Assembly: GCA_017306865.1 (NCBI GenBank)
Contig: JAFKHH010000013.1
Coordinates: 186,001 to 250,000 of the forward strand
Source of the DNA: Filimonas sp.
GTDB lineage: Bacteria; Bacteroidota; Bacteroidia; Chitinophagales; Chitinophagaceae
DNA: 64,000 nt
Direction: 5' to 3'
Shown: positions 44,187 through 53,875 of the stretch, piece by piece
Layout of the letters: every line of letters starts with the position of its first letter
How positions within the stretch are numbered: the stretch's first letter is position 1
The notes under the pieces: model-generated
Databases searched by the model: none
What the model saw: only the letters and a program-made list of their open reading frames with translations
Told to the model about the DNA's origin: nothing
Position numbers and translations under genes: made by a program

Positions 44187-46652
44187 ATGAAAAAATATTG
44201 TTGCATCCTTATTATTCTTTTTTCGCTGCACAACGCTTATGGGCAAAAAATCAGTGGTAAAGTAACAGATGATAAAGGCACAGTCTTACCCTTTGCATCC
44301 ATTGTGGTAAAAGGAAGTGGCCTTGGTACTTCTGCAAATGCGGAAGGGGAATACTCGCTTGCGCTTGGTAAAGGGCATTATATACTTATTTGCCAGCATG
44401 TGGGTTATAAGACATATGAGAAAGAACTGACATTGGAGCAGGACCTGGTGAATGTAAACTTTCACCTGGAGCCGCAACAGTATAACCTGAACGAAGTAGT
44501 GATCAAGGCAGGCGGGGAGGACCCGGCGTATGAGATCATTCGACAGGCAATAAAAAAACGCGCAACACATGAGAAAGAGTTAAAAAGGTTTCAGTGTGAT
44601 GTATATATCAAAGGTCAATTCCGGTTGCGTAATTATCCCAAACATTTCTTAGGACAAAAAGTGGATTTTGAAGATGGCGATACAAGTAAAAAGAAAATCC
44701 TCATGCTGTCCGAAACCTTTGCCAAATATTCTGTGGATGTGCCGGATAAAGTAAAGGTAGAAGTAGTGTCTACCAAAGTAAGCGGCAATAGCAACGCATT
44801 TGGATTTAGCTATCCACAGATCATTTCCTTTTATCAGAATATTTTACAAATAGGCGATGCATTAAACCCGCGAGGTTTTATTTCTCCAATATCCGACAAC
44901 GCGCTTAATTTTTACAAGTACAAATTTGAAGGCAGTTTTTTTGAAAATGGCAAACAGATCAGCCGGATCAAAGTAATACCTAAACGTACTTACGAGCCTT
45001 TATTCTCCGGCTATATTAATATTATTGAAAACGAATGGCGCCTGTATAGCGTGCAACTGCAATTGCTGCGCGAACAGCAAATGCAGTTTATAGATACGCT
45101 GAACATAGAACAATTATATGTGCCATTGAAGAATACATGGGTGATCAAACAGCAAAATATTTACCCGGCTATTAAGATGTTTGGCTTTGATGCGTTTGGC
45201 AGTTTTATACAGGTCTATGACAACTTTAATCTCAATCCACATTTTGAAAAAAAATATTTTGATAATGTAGTAATGCAGTTTGACACTGCAGCAAATAAAA
45301 AAACAAAAGGTTATTGGGATACCATTCGCCCGATACCGCTACAGCAGGATGAGCTAACGGACTATAGAAAAAAAGATAGCCTGGAACAAGCCAGGAAAGA
45401 TCCGCACTATCTTGATTCACTGGACAGGGCAAGGAATAAACCGAATATAGTAGGTTTATTGCTCACCGGGCAAACATTCAGCAAAGAAAAAAAACATCAA
45501 TATATCACGGTGCCTTCTGCGTATGAGATTATCAATTATAATACGGTAGAAGGAACTGTGATAAACATTTCACCAACCATTTCGCGCTCATGGCAGGGGG
45601 ATGGAAGAAGATCGCTGATATTGAGCCCCAATGTGCGTTATGGCTTTAGTAACCATCATTTCAATGCACATCTCACAGGCACATATAATTTTGGAAAAAA
45701 GTACCTGAATTCATTTACCTTTTCAGGGGGTCAGCGTGTGTTCCAGTTTAATAATGCACAGCCGATCACACCACGTGATAACTCCATTGTTACTTTGCTG
45801 CGCGAAAGGAATTATATGAAGATCTACCAGGCTGTATTTGCAAAAGCGAGTTATAGCAAAGGACTGGGAGATGGGCTGACTGCTACCGGAGCAGTAGAGT
45901 TCCAGGACCGTTCCCCTTTGGAAAATACGACAAACGGTACGTGGAAAAATTATGATGACCGCGAGTTTACGCCAAACTATCCAACTGAATTAACGAATAG
46001 TAATATACCACGCCACCAGGCATTATCTGCAACTGTGGATTTAAAATGGCAGCCAGGTGCAAAATATATTGTGTATCCTAACCGGAAAGTAAATATTGGA
46101 TCAAAGTATCCTACATTTCATCTTTCCTATACACAGGGTATTTATGGTGTTTTAGGTAGTGATGTAGATTACAGCAGATGGCGTGCAACCATTACAGACG
46201 ATATTAATATGCAGCTTGGTGGCAGGCTGGATTATAAAGTTGCGTTTGGTGGTTTCCTGAATGCCAATAAAGTGTACATACCGGACTACCTGCACTTCAA
46301 TGGTAACCAATTGCTATTTGCGTCTACTTACCTGAATAGTTTTCAGCTTGCACCTTATTACCAATACAGTACCACTTCCGGCTTTTATTCAACAGTGAAT
46401 GTGGAGTATCACCTGAATGGTTTGTTGTCTAATAAAATTCCTTTTTTCAAAAAGCTGAACTGGTTTTTTGTAACAGGTACAAACGCATTCTTTGTAAACA
46501 AAGACAACTATTATTTTGAAATGTTCTTTTCTGTAGAAAATATCCTGAAAGTGATACGGGTAGATTTTATACAATCATTCCAGCCACATGGTATCGGTAC
46601 TTCAGGTATAAGAATAGCATTGCCGTTTATATCGGGAACGGTGGAGAAGTAA
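44187..46652 (+). CDS. DUF5686 outer-membrane protein with carboxypeptidase-like regulatory domain
   Basis: 821 residues. Signal peptide (to about Gln20), then a carboxypeptidase D-like regulatory domain at about 21-100 ('GKVTDDKGTVLPFASIVVKGSGLG', 'ISQHVGYKTY'-type strand), as in SusC/TonB-dependent proteins. The rest is DUF5686, a TonB-independent barrel with soluble N-part: 'FKCDVYIKG'-like strand near 140 and many amphipathic strands towards the C-terminus, ending in VEK. In homologues no function is proven. The ATG is the signal peptide start. It stands alone. Confidence 0.85.
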   Translation: MKKYCCILIILFSLHNAYGQKISGKVTDDKGTVLPFASIVVKGSGLGTSANAEGEYSLALGKGHYILICQHVGYKTYEKELTLEQDLVNVNFHLEPQQYNLNEVVIKAGGEDPAYEIIRQAIKKRATHEKELKRFQCDVYIKGQFRLRNYPKHFLGQKVDFEDGDTSKKKILMLSETFAKYSVDVPDKVKVEVVSTKVSGNSNAFGFSYPQIISFYQNILQIGDALNPRGFISPISDNALNFYKYKFEGSFFENGKQISRIKVIPKRTYEPLFSGYINIIENEWRLYSVQLQLLREQQMQFIDTLNIEQLYVPLKNTWVIKQQNIYPAIKMFGFDAFGSFIQVYDNFNLNPHFEKKYFDNVVMQFDTAANKKTKGYWDTIRPIPLQQDELTDYRKKDSLEQARKDPHYLDSLDRARNKPNIVGLLLTGQTFSKEKKHQYITVPSAYEIINYNTVEGTVINISPTISRSWQGDGRRSLILSPNVRYGFSNHHFNAHLTGTYNFGKKYLNSFTFSGGQRVFQFNNAQPITPRDNSIVTLLRERNYMKIYQAVFAKASYSKGLGDGLTATGAVEFQDRSPLENTTNGTWKNYDDREFTPNYPTELTNSNIPRHQALSATVDLKWQPGAKYIVYPNRKVNIGSKYPTFHLSYTQGIYGVLGSDVDYSRWRATITDDINMQLGGRLDYKVAFGGFLNANKVYIPDYLHFNGNQLLFASTYLNSFQLAPYYQYSTTSGFYSTVNVEYHLNGLLSNKIPFFKKLNWFFVTGTNAFFVNKDNYYFEMFFSVENILKVIRVDFIQSFQPHGIGTSGIRIALPFISGTVEK

Positions 46653-46800
46653 TTTGAAAGTTTGAAAATGTGGTAATTTGAAAATTGTTGCATTGTTCAA
46701 TTGCTAAATGGTTATATCGTTATAACAATTAAACCATATAACCATTTAACAGTTGCAGCGAAACATTCTCAAATTTTCAAATTCTGTCATTTTCAAATTC
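46651..46800. repeat. Nested inverted repeats (outer TTTGAAA family, inner ATTGTT family)
   Basis: 46651-46685 and 46767-46800 (TTTGAAAGTTTGAAAATG against CATTTTCAAATTC) face each other; inside, 46684-46757 is an ATTGTT/AACAAT pair whose AAATGGTTATAT and ATATAACCATTT words match exactly. It fills the gap between the convergent DUF5686 gene and its neighbour. Confidence 0.8.
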
Positions 46801-47155
46801 GTTCCTCTCCCTTCAACAACATTTCTAATCTTGACAACAGTCTGTATAAAATGCCATCATGTACCTTGGCATAGAAGTAGCCTTCTACAATGCGGTCCGT
46901 CCAGATAATGTAAGTAATGGATTTAAGTATGACGTCCAGTTGTGATTGAGCAATATAATCTTCCGGGGATTTAAAATTACCAGCTTCCTTTTGTATTACA
47001 TCGTAATCCGTATCAGCCAGTTGATGGTCGCAAAAAATGCTGGTGAAGTGTGATATTTCTTCTTCAGAGACTGGGGCAAAAGAGTTTTGTAAAGACGCTT
47101 TAAAAGAAAGCGGCCTTGCCATTTTCTGCCTGAATGTTTCTTTGAAAGACAACAT
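46793..47155 (-). CDS. Uncharacterised small protein
   Basis: 120 residues from the Met at 47153-47155 (an upstream Met at 47200 is less likely). Starts MLSFKETFRQKMARPLSFKA, then has mostly helical, charged segments and a 'TYIIWTDRIVEGYFYAKVHDG' stretch near 85-105. No signal peptide or known family. It is convergent with the DUF5686 gene and divergent from trhO. Confidence 0.6.
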   Translation of the reverse strand: MLSFKETFRQKMARPLSFKASLQNSFAPVSEEEISHFTSIFCDHQLADTDYDVIQKEAGNFKSPEDYIAQSQLDVILKSITYIIWTDRIVEGYFYAKVHDGILYRLLSRLEMLLKGEERI

Positions 47156-47302
47156 TTTATTCAGTCCAAGTAGTTGGTATGTTGTAAATGAGTTTATCAC
47201 TTAGATCAATAAGCAGAGCGAAAATACACTGTATATCAGCCGATAGCTCTTTTTAGGGGGATTTTAAGGGAGTTCTTAAATAGCCCTTAAAAAACAAATA
47301 TG

Positions 47303-47310
47303 TATATTTG
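47303..47310 (+). promoter_or_regulatory. -7 box of trhO
   Basis: TATATTTG fits TAnnTTTG and predicts a leader of about 80 bases, unlike the leaderless genes nearby. Within the leader CCTGC and GCAGG (47323-47340) could form a small stem. Confidence 0.55.
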
Positions 47311-47397
47311 CACCCGAAATTTTGCCTGCCAGGTAAGCAGGTCCATATTGTTTAATGGAACATTGGTGGTAACACTGATGTCTGAAATGAATTTATA

Positions 47398-48447
47398 ATG
47401 GCTGTATTACACAATCGTATTTCCAACGAGGAGTTGAAACAACGCCTCATGGAGGAAACTGAATCTCGCACCACCATCAGTTTTTACCAGTATTTCCCTA
47501 TCCGGAACCCCCAGGAATTCAGGGATTTCCTTTACAAAAGTTTTAGCGTATTAAAAGTGTTTGGCCGCATCTACGTAGCCAAAGAAGGTATTAACGCCCA
47601 GTTAAGCGTGCCTACGCTCAACTTTGAGGCATTTAAAAACCTGCTCTATTCTATTGAGGGTTTAAATGATCTCCGTCTGAACATTGCGGTGGATGACGAT
47701 GGTAAATCATTCTGGGTATTGAAGATCAAAGTGCGCGATAAAATTGTAGCAGATGGCATCGAAGATCCATCCTTTGACATGGCAAACAAAGGGAAGTATG
47801 TGAATGCACAACAGATGAACGAGCTGATCAAAGACCCAGAAACAATTGTAGTGGATATGCGTAACCATTATGAATATGAAGTGGGGCATTTTGAAAATGC
47901 GATAGAAGTTCCTTCCGATACATTCCGTGATCAGTTGCCAATGGCAGTAGATATGCTGCACGGAAAGGAAGATAAAAATATCATCATGTATTGCACCGGA
48001 GGCATCCGTTGTGAGAAAGCCAGTGCATGGATGTTGCATAAAGGGTTTAAAAATGTATTTCATCTTGAAGGGGGCATTATTAATTATGCCAAGCAATTAA
48101 AGGAAGGTGAGCTGGACAGTAAATTCATTGGTAAAAACTTTGTGTTTGATAACAGGTTGGGTGAGCGCATTACAGATGATGTGATCGCGCATTGCCACCA
48201 GTGTGGCAAACCTTGTGATACGCATACAAACTGTAAAAATGATGGTTGTCATTTACTCTTTATACAATGTGAAGATTGTGCAAAGGAATATGACGGCTGT
48301 TGCAGTGTTGAGTGTAAAGAGACCATACACATGCCCGTAGAACGCCAGAAGGAAATACGACAAGGTATAGATAATGGACAAAATATTTTCAACAAGTCTA
48401 AAGCGCGATTGAGGCCGAAATTGAAGCCGGGAGAGTTAGGGAAGTAA
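47398..48447 (+). CDS. trhO: tRNA uridine(34) hydroxylase TrhO (rhodanese-related)
   Basis: TrhO makes 5-hydroxyuridine at position 34 of tRNA with oxygen. The 349-residue protein has an N-terminal ferredoxin-like domain ('[18 protein letters not shown]' near 59-76), a rhodanese domain with the active-site Cys in [12 protein letters not shown] (about 198-209) and a C-terminal zinc-ribbon-like region with Cys pairs ('CHQCGKPC', '[12 protein letters not shown]'). It fits the E. coli YceA/TrhO family in length and motifs. Strong match. Confidence 0.92.
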   Translation: MAVLHNRISNEELKQRLMEETESRTTISFYQYFPIRNPQEFRDFLYKSFSVLKVFGRIYVAKEGINAQLSVPTLNFEAFKNLLYSIEGLNDLRLNIAVDDDGKSFWVLKIKVRDKIVADGIEDPSFDMANKGKYVNAQQMNELIKDPETIVVDMRNHYEYEVGHFENAIEVPSDTFRDQLPMAVDMLHGKEDKNIIMYCTGGIRCEKASAWMLHKGFKNVFHLEGGIINYAKQLKEGELDSKFIGKNFVFDNRLGERITDDVIAHCHQCGKPCDTHTNCKNDGCHLLFIQCEDCAKEYDGCCSVECKETIHMPVERQKEIRQGIDNGQNIFNKSKARLRPKLKPGELGK

Positions 48448-48605
48448 TTGTTGAGTTGCCAGATTGTTTTATGGTTGTATTGTTGGAACTAAGCGGAGGG
48501 AAACGTGAATCGTGAGTCGATAATTGTGAATGGTCTTACTCACTTCACTCTGCATTCTCTGCGTCTCCTTTGTGTTCTTTGCGATACCTGATCTGCCTGA
48601 AACGG

Positions 48606-48654
48606 AAATGGTTGTATTGTTTAATAGAATAACAATTAAACAATACAACCATTT
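48606..48654. terminator. Perfect 20-bp inverted repeat between trhO and the porin gene
   Basis: 48606-48625 (AAATGGTTGTATTGTTTAAT) and 48635-48654 are exact complements around a nine-base loop. It belongs to the ATTGTT family and lies between convergent genes, so a bidirectional terminator role is likely. The gap also carries a GATTCACG-family copy (48503-48530) and a CTCTGCG run (48548-48590). Confidence 0.7.
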
Positions 48655-48684
48655 ATCAATTAAACCTACTCAGCAACTTTGGAA

Positions 48685-49749
48685 CTAAAAAGTATATGTC
48701 GCAGCAATTAAGAAACTGGCGGCTGATTTAGTAGCACTGCCGTTGCTTTTGCTGAAGATCTGTTCAGAGGCGTTATCCAATCTGAATTCAGGGATCAATG
48801 TCAGGTTATCTACTTTGAAATTAGCAGACAATGTTGTTGCAAATATTTTAGCACCGTTCGCTGTACCTGTAGCATATTTCAGTTGATTCTTATCGCTGAA
48901 ATATTCGCTTCTTAATGCAAGACCGAAATAGCTAACCGGGTCAAATGTTACATACAGTGCAGAACCCCACCAGCTTTTCGCATCATCAAATTTGTCTTTG
49001 CCCAGGTAAGTCTTAGTACTGTTCAATGTGCCATTAAAGCCCAGTCCAAATTTGTCAGACAGCTTGCTTGTAACAACTACATCAAACTGATTCGATTTTG
49101 TAGTATCAGTGCCCTGCCCGCCTACATAGTTCAGGTATAGTTTAAAGGCGTCGCTGGCTGCATAACTATATTGGGCGATCACGAATTTTTTATCCATTAC
49201 ACCATCCGGTACATATTTGTAATCCGTAGGATTGGTAATGCCGATCATGAAACCACTTTTACCGGAAGTAGCTTCCGCCTTTACACCAGTATGCAGGAAC
49301 GGGCCATTGGTAAACATATAAGACATGCTGTAGTTGCGGTTCAATGGTGCATCTACCAGTTCATACCCCACATGTGTAGCCCAGCTACCTGCAGTAAATT
49401 TCAACCATGATGTAGCGGAGTAGCTAATATATAATTGCTTGATAGCCGTTGTAGCACCTGTAGATGTATAAGAGAAGTCTTCAGCGCGTTTGCCAAAGCC
49501 TAAGTCTGCTACCAATTCAACTTTTGAAGTTTTATAATCAAATTTTACACTAGCCATGCCTAGTTCAAATTTGTTATGAGAGTTTGTGAAGCTGGTCAAG
49601 TTGTTGCCTTTTTTGGCAAAGTCATACCGGTAATACACATCAGCGTTTCCAGTGATAGCCAGTGCAGAGGTCTTTGTAGAATCTTGTGCCATTGCCAGCC
49701 CGCCAAACATAGACATAGCAAAGCCTGTTGCAAGAAATTTTTGTAACAT
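48685..49749 (-). CDS. BBP2-type outer-membrane porin
   Basis: 354 residues with a signal peptide (MLQKFLATGFAMSMFGGLAMA, then QDSTK). The mature part has repeated amphipathic beta strands ('DVYYRYDFAKKG', 'KVELVADLGFG', 'SWLKFTAGSWATHVGYEL', ending 'AATYTF') and fits the putative beta-barrel porin-2 family of Bacteroidota. It lies behind amt in the same direction and downstream of gltBD, so it may let nitrogenous solutes through the outer membrane; this is inference from position. Confidence 0.85.
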   Translation of the reverse strand: MLQKFLATGFAMSMFGGLAMAQDSTKTSALAITGNADVYYRYDFAKKGNNLTSFTNSHNKFELGMASVKFDYKTSKVELVADLGFGKRAEDFSYTSTGATTAIKQLYISYSATSWLKFTAGSWATHVGYELVDAPLNRNYSMSYMFTNGPFLHTGVKAEATSGKSGFMIGITNPTDYKYVPDGVMDKKFVIAQYSYAASDAFKLYLNYVGGQGTDTTKSNQFDVVVTSKLSDKFGLGFNGTLNSTKTYLGKDKFDDAKSWWGSALYVTFDPVSYFGLALRSEYFSDKNQLKYATGTANGAKIFATTLSANFKVDNLTLIPEFRLDNASEQIFSKSNGSATKSAASFLIAATYTF

Positions 49750-50201
49750 TGCGTAGATTTTAAGTGTTAAGGAAAGGGTGTTGCCTGTTTGAACTTGTTC
49801 CAGAAGTTCTTACATTAAGGCAATGCCTTTTCCGTTTTAAAAAAGGATTTGAAAAAGCCGTGTCCGTTGTTTATTGTAATGTGCCGGCGTGCATGATAAA
49901 TACATTCGTTTGACCAGTACCGTATGTGCTATCTTCTTCGCCGGCAATTCACAACCTGTGAGCTATGAGGAAAGGATCTTTTGTAGTTACTTATTGGTTG
50001 CAGTTATAGTTCATGTCCTTCCTGTTCGATCATTGTGCTGAGTAGTTAAAACTCATAGTTCACAGTAGCAGTTAGTTTTGATTTAGTTGTCAGTTAGGTT
50101 TAGTTGCTCTATTCGAGTAAGTAATCTATTTATAATTTCAAAAGTTTACATGTTTCAACGTTCCAGGATGAAACGTGTAAACTTTTGAAACGATGAAACA
50201 A
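49750..50201. other. 452-base gap between amt and the porin gene
   Basis: No gene is seen. It contains a stretch of repeated words (GTAGTTACTTATTGGTTG, TTAGTTTTGATTTAGTTGTCAG) and, at 50139-50187, an inverted repeat with 19-base arms (CAAAAGTTTACATGTTTCA and its complement with one mismatch) around an 11-base loop, probably the terminator of amt on the minus strand. A related sequence is at 39262-39320. The porin promoter was not found. Confidence 0.65.
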
Positions 50202-51554
50202 TTAAGCAGTTACTGCATGCACAGGGCCTGCGTATTCTTCATTGTGCTGTGTAGCATCCAGGCCAAGTTCTTCTTCATGGCTTGAAACACGCAGCGGTAA
50301 AATGAAGTTGATGAATTTGAAAATTGCGAATGACATGATAAAGCTGTAGCCCACTACGATCACCAATGCTTTTACTTGTGTGAAGAAGAAAGCAAAATTG
50401 CCATAGAATGCACCATCATTACCACCTGGGTTTACTGTTTTGGTAGCAAAGATGCCTGTCAGCAACATACCTACCATACCGCCTATGCCGTGGCAAGGGA
50501 ATACGTCCAGTGTATCATCCAATGTAGATTTTTGTTTGTAGTAAACCGCCGCATTAGATATAATGGCTGCTACTACGCCAATGAAGATGCTCTGTGGTAC
50601 AGCTACAAAACCAGCCGCAGGAGTAATGGCTACCAGGCCTACTACAGCACCGATACAGAAGCCTAAAGCAGATGGTTTTTTACCTCTCATAACGTCAAAG
50701 AACATCCAGGAAAGGCCCGCCGCGCCGGCAGCAGTGTTAGTAGTAGCAAAGGCTGCAACAGATAGTGCGTTTGCACCTAATGCAGAACCAGCGTTGAAGC
50801 CAAACCAGCCAAACCATAGTAGACCTGTTCCGATCAATACATAAGGAACGTTAGCCGGTGGTATTTCTTTATGCTCAAGGTGCGCTTGTCTGCGTTTCAG
50901 TACCAATGCACCTGCTAAGGCTGCACAACCTGCAGAAATGTGTACTACTGTGCCTCCTGCGAAGTCTAATACGCCCATTTTAAACAGAAATCCTTCCGGA
51001 TGCCATGTCCAGTGTGCTATTGGGGCATAAACGAGCAGGCTGAATAAAACGATGAATAATACATATGCGGTGAATTTGATTCTTTCTGCTACAGCGCCCA
51101 CTACCAATCCCGGAGTGATGATAGCGAACATAAGCTGAAATAATGCAAATAATGCTAATGGGATGCTTGGGGCAAGGCTCCATGGAGCGCCTGACATTAC
51201 ACCTTTAAAGAACAAGTGTGTAGATGGGTTGCCAATGAAACCTCCGATAGAATCACCGAAGCAAAGGCTGTAGCCTACAGTTACCCATAGAACGCTAACC
51301 ACGCCGGCGGCAACCAGGCTTTTCATCATAGTAGAAATAACATTCTTTCTGTGTACCATGCCTCCATAGAAGAAAGCCAGGCCAGGGGTCATAAGGAATA
51401 CGAGCGCGGTAGCTACCAATATCCAGGCAATATCGGCGGTGCTATACTTACCTGCATCATTGAAGGCTGGGAGAGAAGGGACGAAAATGGCTGCGCATGC
51501 CACTATCGCAAGCAAGACGAAGGGAGCAATTTGTTTTACGGTTACTTTACTCAT
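50202..51554 (-). CDS. amt: Ammonium transporter Amt
   Basis: 450 residues with about 11 membrane segments. Typical parts are 'ATALVFLMTPGLAFFYGGMVHRKNVISTMMKS' (about 51-82, kept here as family landmark), 'FDFAGGTVVHISAGCAALAGALVL' with the pore His, and 'GLVAITPAAGFV'. A leading hydrophobic segment (about 7-26) is a signal peptide that is cut in many Amt proteins. It imports ammonium for the glutamate synthase encoded upstream. A GlnB/GlnK regulator gene, usual next to amt, is missing. The ATG lies behind an AT-rich region of 800 bases. Confidence 0.94.
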   Translation of the reverse strand: MSKVTVKQIAPFVLLAIVACAAIFVPSLPAFNDAGKYSTADIAWILVATALVFLMTPGLAFFYGGMVHRKNVISTMMKSLVAAGVVSVLWVTVGYSLCFGDSIGGFIGNPSTHLFFKGVMSGAPWSLAPSIPLALFALFQLMFAIITPGLVVGAVAERIKFTAYVLFIVLFSLLVYAPIAHWTWHPEGFLFKMGVLDFAGGTVVHISAGCAALAGALVLKRRQAHLEHKEIPPANVPYVLIGTGLLWFGWFGFNAGSALGANALSVAAFATTNTAAGAAGLSWMFFDVMRGKKPSALGFCIGAVVGLVAITPAAGFVAVPQSIFIGVVAAIISNAAVYYKQKSTLDDTLDVFPCHGIGGMVGMLLTGIFATKTVNPGGNDGAFYGNFAFFFTQVKALVIVVGYSFIMSFAIFKFINFILPLRVSSHEEELGLDATQHNEEYAGPVHAVTA

Positions 51555-52357
51555 TTGGATAAAATTTTAAATGAATTAAAATTTTTAATTATGTGATGTT
51601 GTTGAAATAAAATTATAGTTTTTTAAACATATTAGATAAAAATATATAAATATTATTTTTTGTAATGTGAATTTAAATGTGTCTAATACACAATCACTTG
51701 TAAGTATTTTTAGTTCAATAAATTCAATATTTTGAATTTTCAATTTTATCAATATTTTCAATGAAACCTTGAATAATTTCATATTGTTAATTTTGTAATT
51801 TGTTATTTCACTGTTATAAACTATTTGACTAATTAATTAATAAAAAATGTAATGTGTAATATTAGTCGACTTTAGACAATCGTATGCGTGAAATTTGAAT
51901 GAATGAAACATATACGAGTAAACTGCTATAGATCGATGAGCTGAGTTTTTGCATCGATAAGCGTGTAAAAAATTTTTAAAACATTATTGCAAAAATGCAG
52001 GAAGGAAAATGCGAAAACGTTTGAAGCCACAAAGACTCCAAAACACAAACAGTCATCAGGAGTTACACAGCGGCTTTTTTATGCGAACTATACCTGCCTG
52101 TGTACCTATGTGGTTAATAAATTTTGAAACGGAAAAAGCGATTTGCTACTGAGAAGCTGAATACAAAAAACTGGTGTCCTTCCTGTTTTGGTGGAAAGGT
52201 GGCAGAAAATAAAAAACCACCGTCTTTTGCAAGAGGTGGTCCGTTGTCGTGTCTTATATGTCAACGTTAGAGGCCTAAAAGAATTGTTGCATTGTTGAAT
52301 TGTGAAATTGTTGGTAATAACAATTAAACCATATAACCATTCAACAATTTTGCATCT
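51555..52357. other. 803-base AT-rich gap upstream of amt
   Basis: No protein-coding frame of interest. 51560-51860 is strongly AT-rich and probably contains the amt promoter, but no clear box is identified. 52020-52140 has CCTGTGTACCTATGTGG, a fragment of the TATGTGTCTATG family. 52281-52350 is an ATTGTT/AACAAT inverted pair. 52211-52240 is a terminator for gltD (separate entry). Confidence 0.55.
52211..52240 (-). terminator. Intrinsic terminator after gltD
   Basis: On the minus strand ACCACCTCTT and AAGA-GGTGGT form a stem of about ten pairs with a bulge around TGCA-type loop, ending in TTTTTT. It is about 118 bases behind the gltD stop. Confidence 0.75.
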
Positions 52358-53833
52358 TTAAATCACCGCGTGCAGCAATGATTCATCTTTTGTTTCCAGC
52401 AGCGAACTGCCCATCAGGTATTCATCTACTTTACGTGCGCACTCGCGTCCCTCACTGATAGCCCAAACCACCAGGGATTGTCCGCGACGCATATCGCCAC
52501 AGGTAAATACTTTAGATATATTAGTCTGGAATTCTTTTTCGCTTGCTTTTACATTGCCCCTTTCGTCTAAATCTACGCCCAGTTCTTTTACTAAACCTTC
52601 GTGTTGCGGATGTACAAAACCCATTGCCAGCAATACCAGTTCGCAAGGAATTTTTCTTTCAGACCCCGCGATCTCTACAAACTGTGCAGGGCGCCCGTCG
52701 TCAGTTAATTTCCATTCGAGGTCTACGATAGACAACTCTTTCAGATGGCCTTTTTCGTCTGCAATGAATTCTTTTGTTGCAATAGCCCAATGACGTTCTG
52801 CACCTTCCTCATGGGAAGAAGACGTTTTCAATATCATTGGATAAGTAGGCCACGGCATAAAAGGTGTTCTGGAAGAAGAAGGTTTTGGTAACAATTCAAA
52901 TTGCGTGATTGATTTAGCACCGTGCCTGTTAGATGTACCTACGCAGTCACTGCCCGTGTCACCGCCACCTATTACAACTACGTTTTTACCCGTAGCCAGT
53001 ATTTCTTCCACTTTTATTTTTTCGTTGCTTACGCGTTGGTTCTGTTGTTTCAAAAATTCCATTGCATAATAAACACCTTTGCTGTTTCTGCCTGTAACAG
53101 GTAGGTCACGCGGAATAGTGGAACCACCTGCCAATACAATGGCATGGTATTCCCGCATGAGGTCATTGATGTTAATATCAACACCTACGTTAGAATTGCA
53201 TTTGAACACAATGCCTTCCTCTTCCAATAATGCAACCCTACGCTCTATTACATTTTTTTCCAGTTTAAAATCCGGTATGCCGTAGCGAAGCAAGCCACCA
53301 GGTTGAGCATCGCGTTCGAAAACGGTAACGCTATGTCCTGCATAGTTTAATTGAGCTGCCGCCGCCAGGCCCGAAGGGCCGGAGCCAACTACTGCAATCT
53401 TTTTACCTGTGCGGACATTTGGTTTGCGTGGTTTTACCAAACCATTTTCAAAAGCAATTTCAATAATATGCTTTTCTATTTCTTCAATAGCTACAGGAGG
53501 TTGGTTAATGCCCAATACGCATGCGCTCTCGCACGGAGCAGGGCAGATGCGGCCTGTAAACTCAGGGAAGTTGTTGGTAGATGATAATATTTCGTATGCT
53601 TCTTTCCAGCTTTTACGATATACAGCATCGTTAAACTCAGGAATAATATTACCCAGTGGGCATCCGCTATGGCAGAAAGGAACGCCACAGTTCATGCAAC
53701 GTGCAGACTGTTGGTTCAGTTTTTCTGTATTATATTTTTCAACAAACTCGTTATAGTGTTTGATACGTTCTGCAGGAGAACTCTTTCCCGGCAACTCTCT
53801 TGTAAACTCTAAGAATCCTGTAGGTTTGCCCAT
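52358..53833 (-). CDS. gltD: Glutamate synthase (NADPH) small subunit GltD
   Basis: FAD- and 4Fe-4S-containing subunit that passes electrons from NAD(P)H to GltB. The 491-residue protein has the N-terminal iron-sulfur Cys clusters ('CMNCGVPFCHSGCPLGN' near 42-58 and 'RICPAPCESACVLG' near 95-108), the FAD loop 'AVVGSGPSGLAAAAQL' (about 145-160) and an NADPH loop 'VVIGGGDTGSDCVG' (about 284-297). The stop of gltB is 42 bases upstream; they form one transcript. Confidence 0.95.
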   Translation of the reverse strand: MGKPTGFLEFTRELPGKSSPAERIKHYNEFVEKYNTEKLNQQSARCMNCGVPFCHSGCPLGNIIPEFNDAVYRKSWKEAYEILSSTNNFPEFTGRICPAPCESACVLGINQPPVAIEEIEKHIIEIAFENGLVKPRKPNVRTGKKIAVVGSGPSGLAAAAQLNYAGHSVTVFERDAQPGGLLRYGIPDFKLEKNVIERRVALLEEEGIVFKCNSNVGVDININDLMREYHAIVLAGGSTIPRDLPVTGRNSKGVYYAMEFLKQQNQRVSNEKIKVEEILATGKNVVVIGGGDTGSDCVGTSNRHGAKSITQFELLPKPSSSRTPFMPWPTYPMILKTSSSHEEGAERHWAIATKEFIADEKGHLKELSIVDLEWKLTDDGRPAQFVEIAGSERKIPCELVLLAMGFVHPQHEGLVKELGVDLDERGNVKASEKEFQTNISKVFTCGDMRRGQSLVVWAISEGRECARKVDEYLMGSSLLETKDESLLHAVI

Positions 53834-53875
53834 GATAATTAATTTAAAATTTTAAATTTCAAATTTGAAATTGAC

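Noticed and set aside
47311-47397. Riboswitch in the trhO leader
   Set aside because: Only a short CCTGC/GCAGG stem is seen and no known riboswitch core can be recognised.
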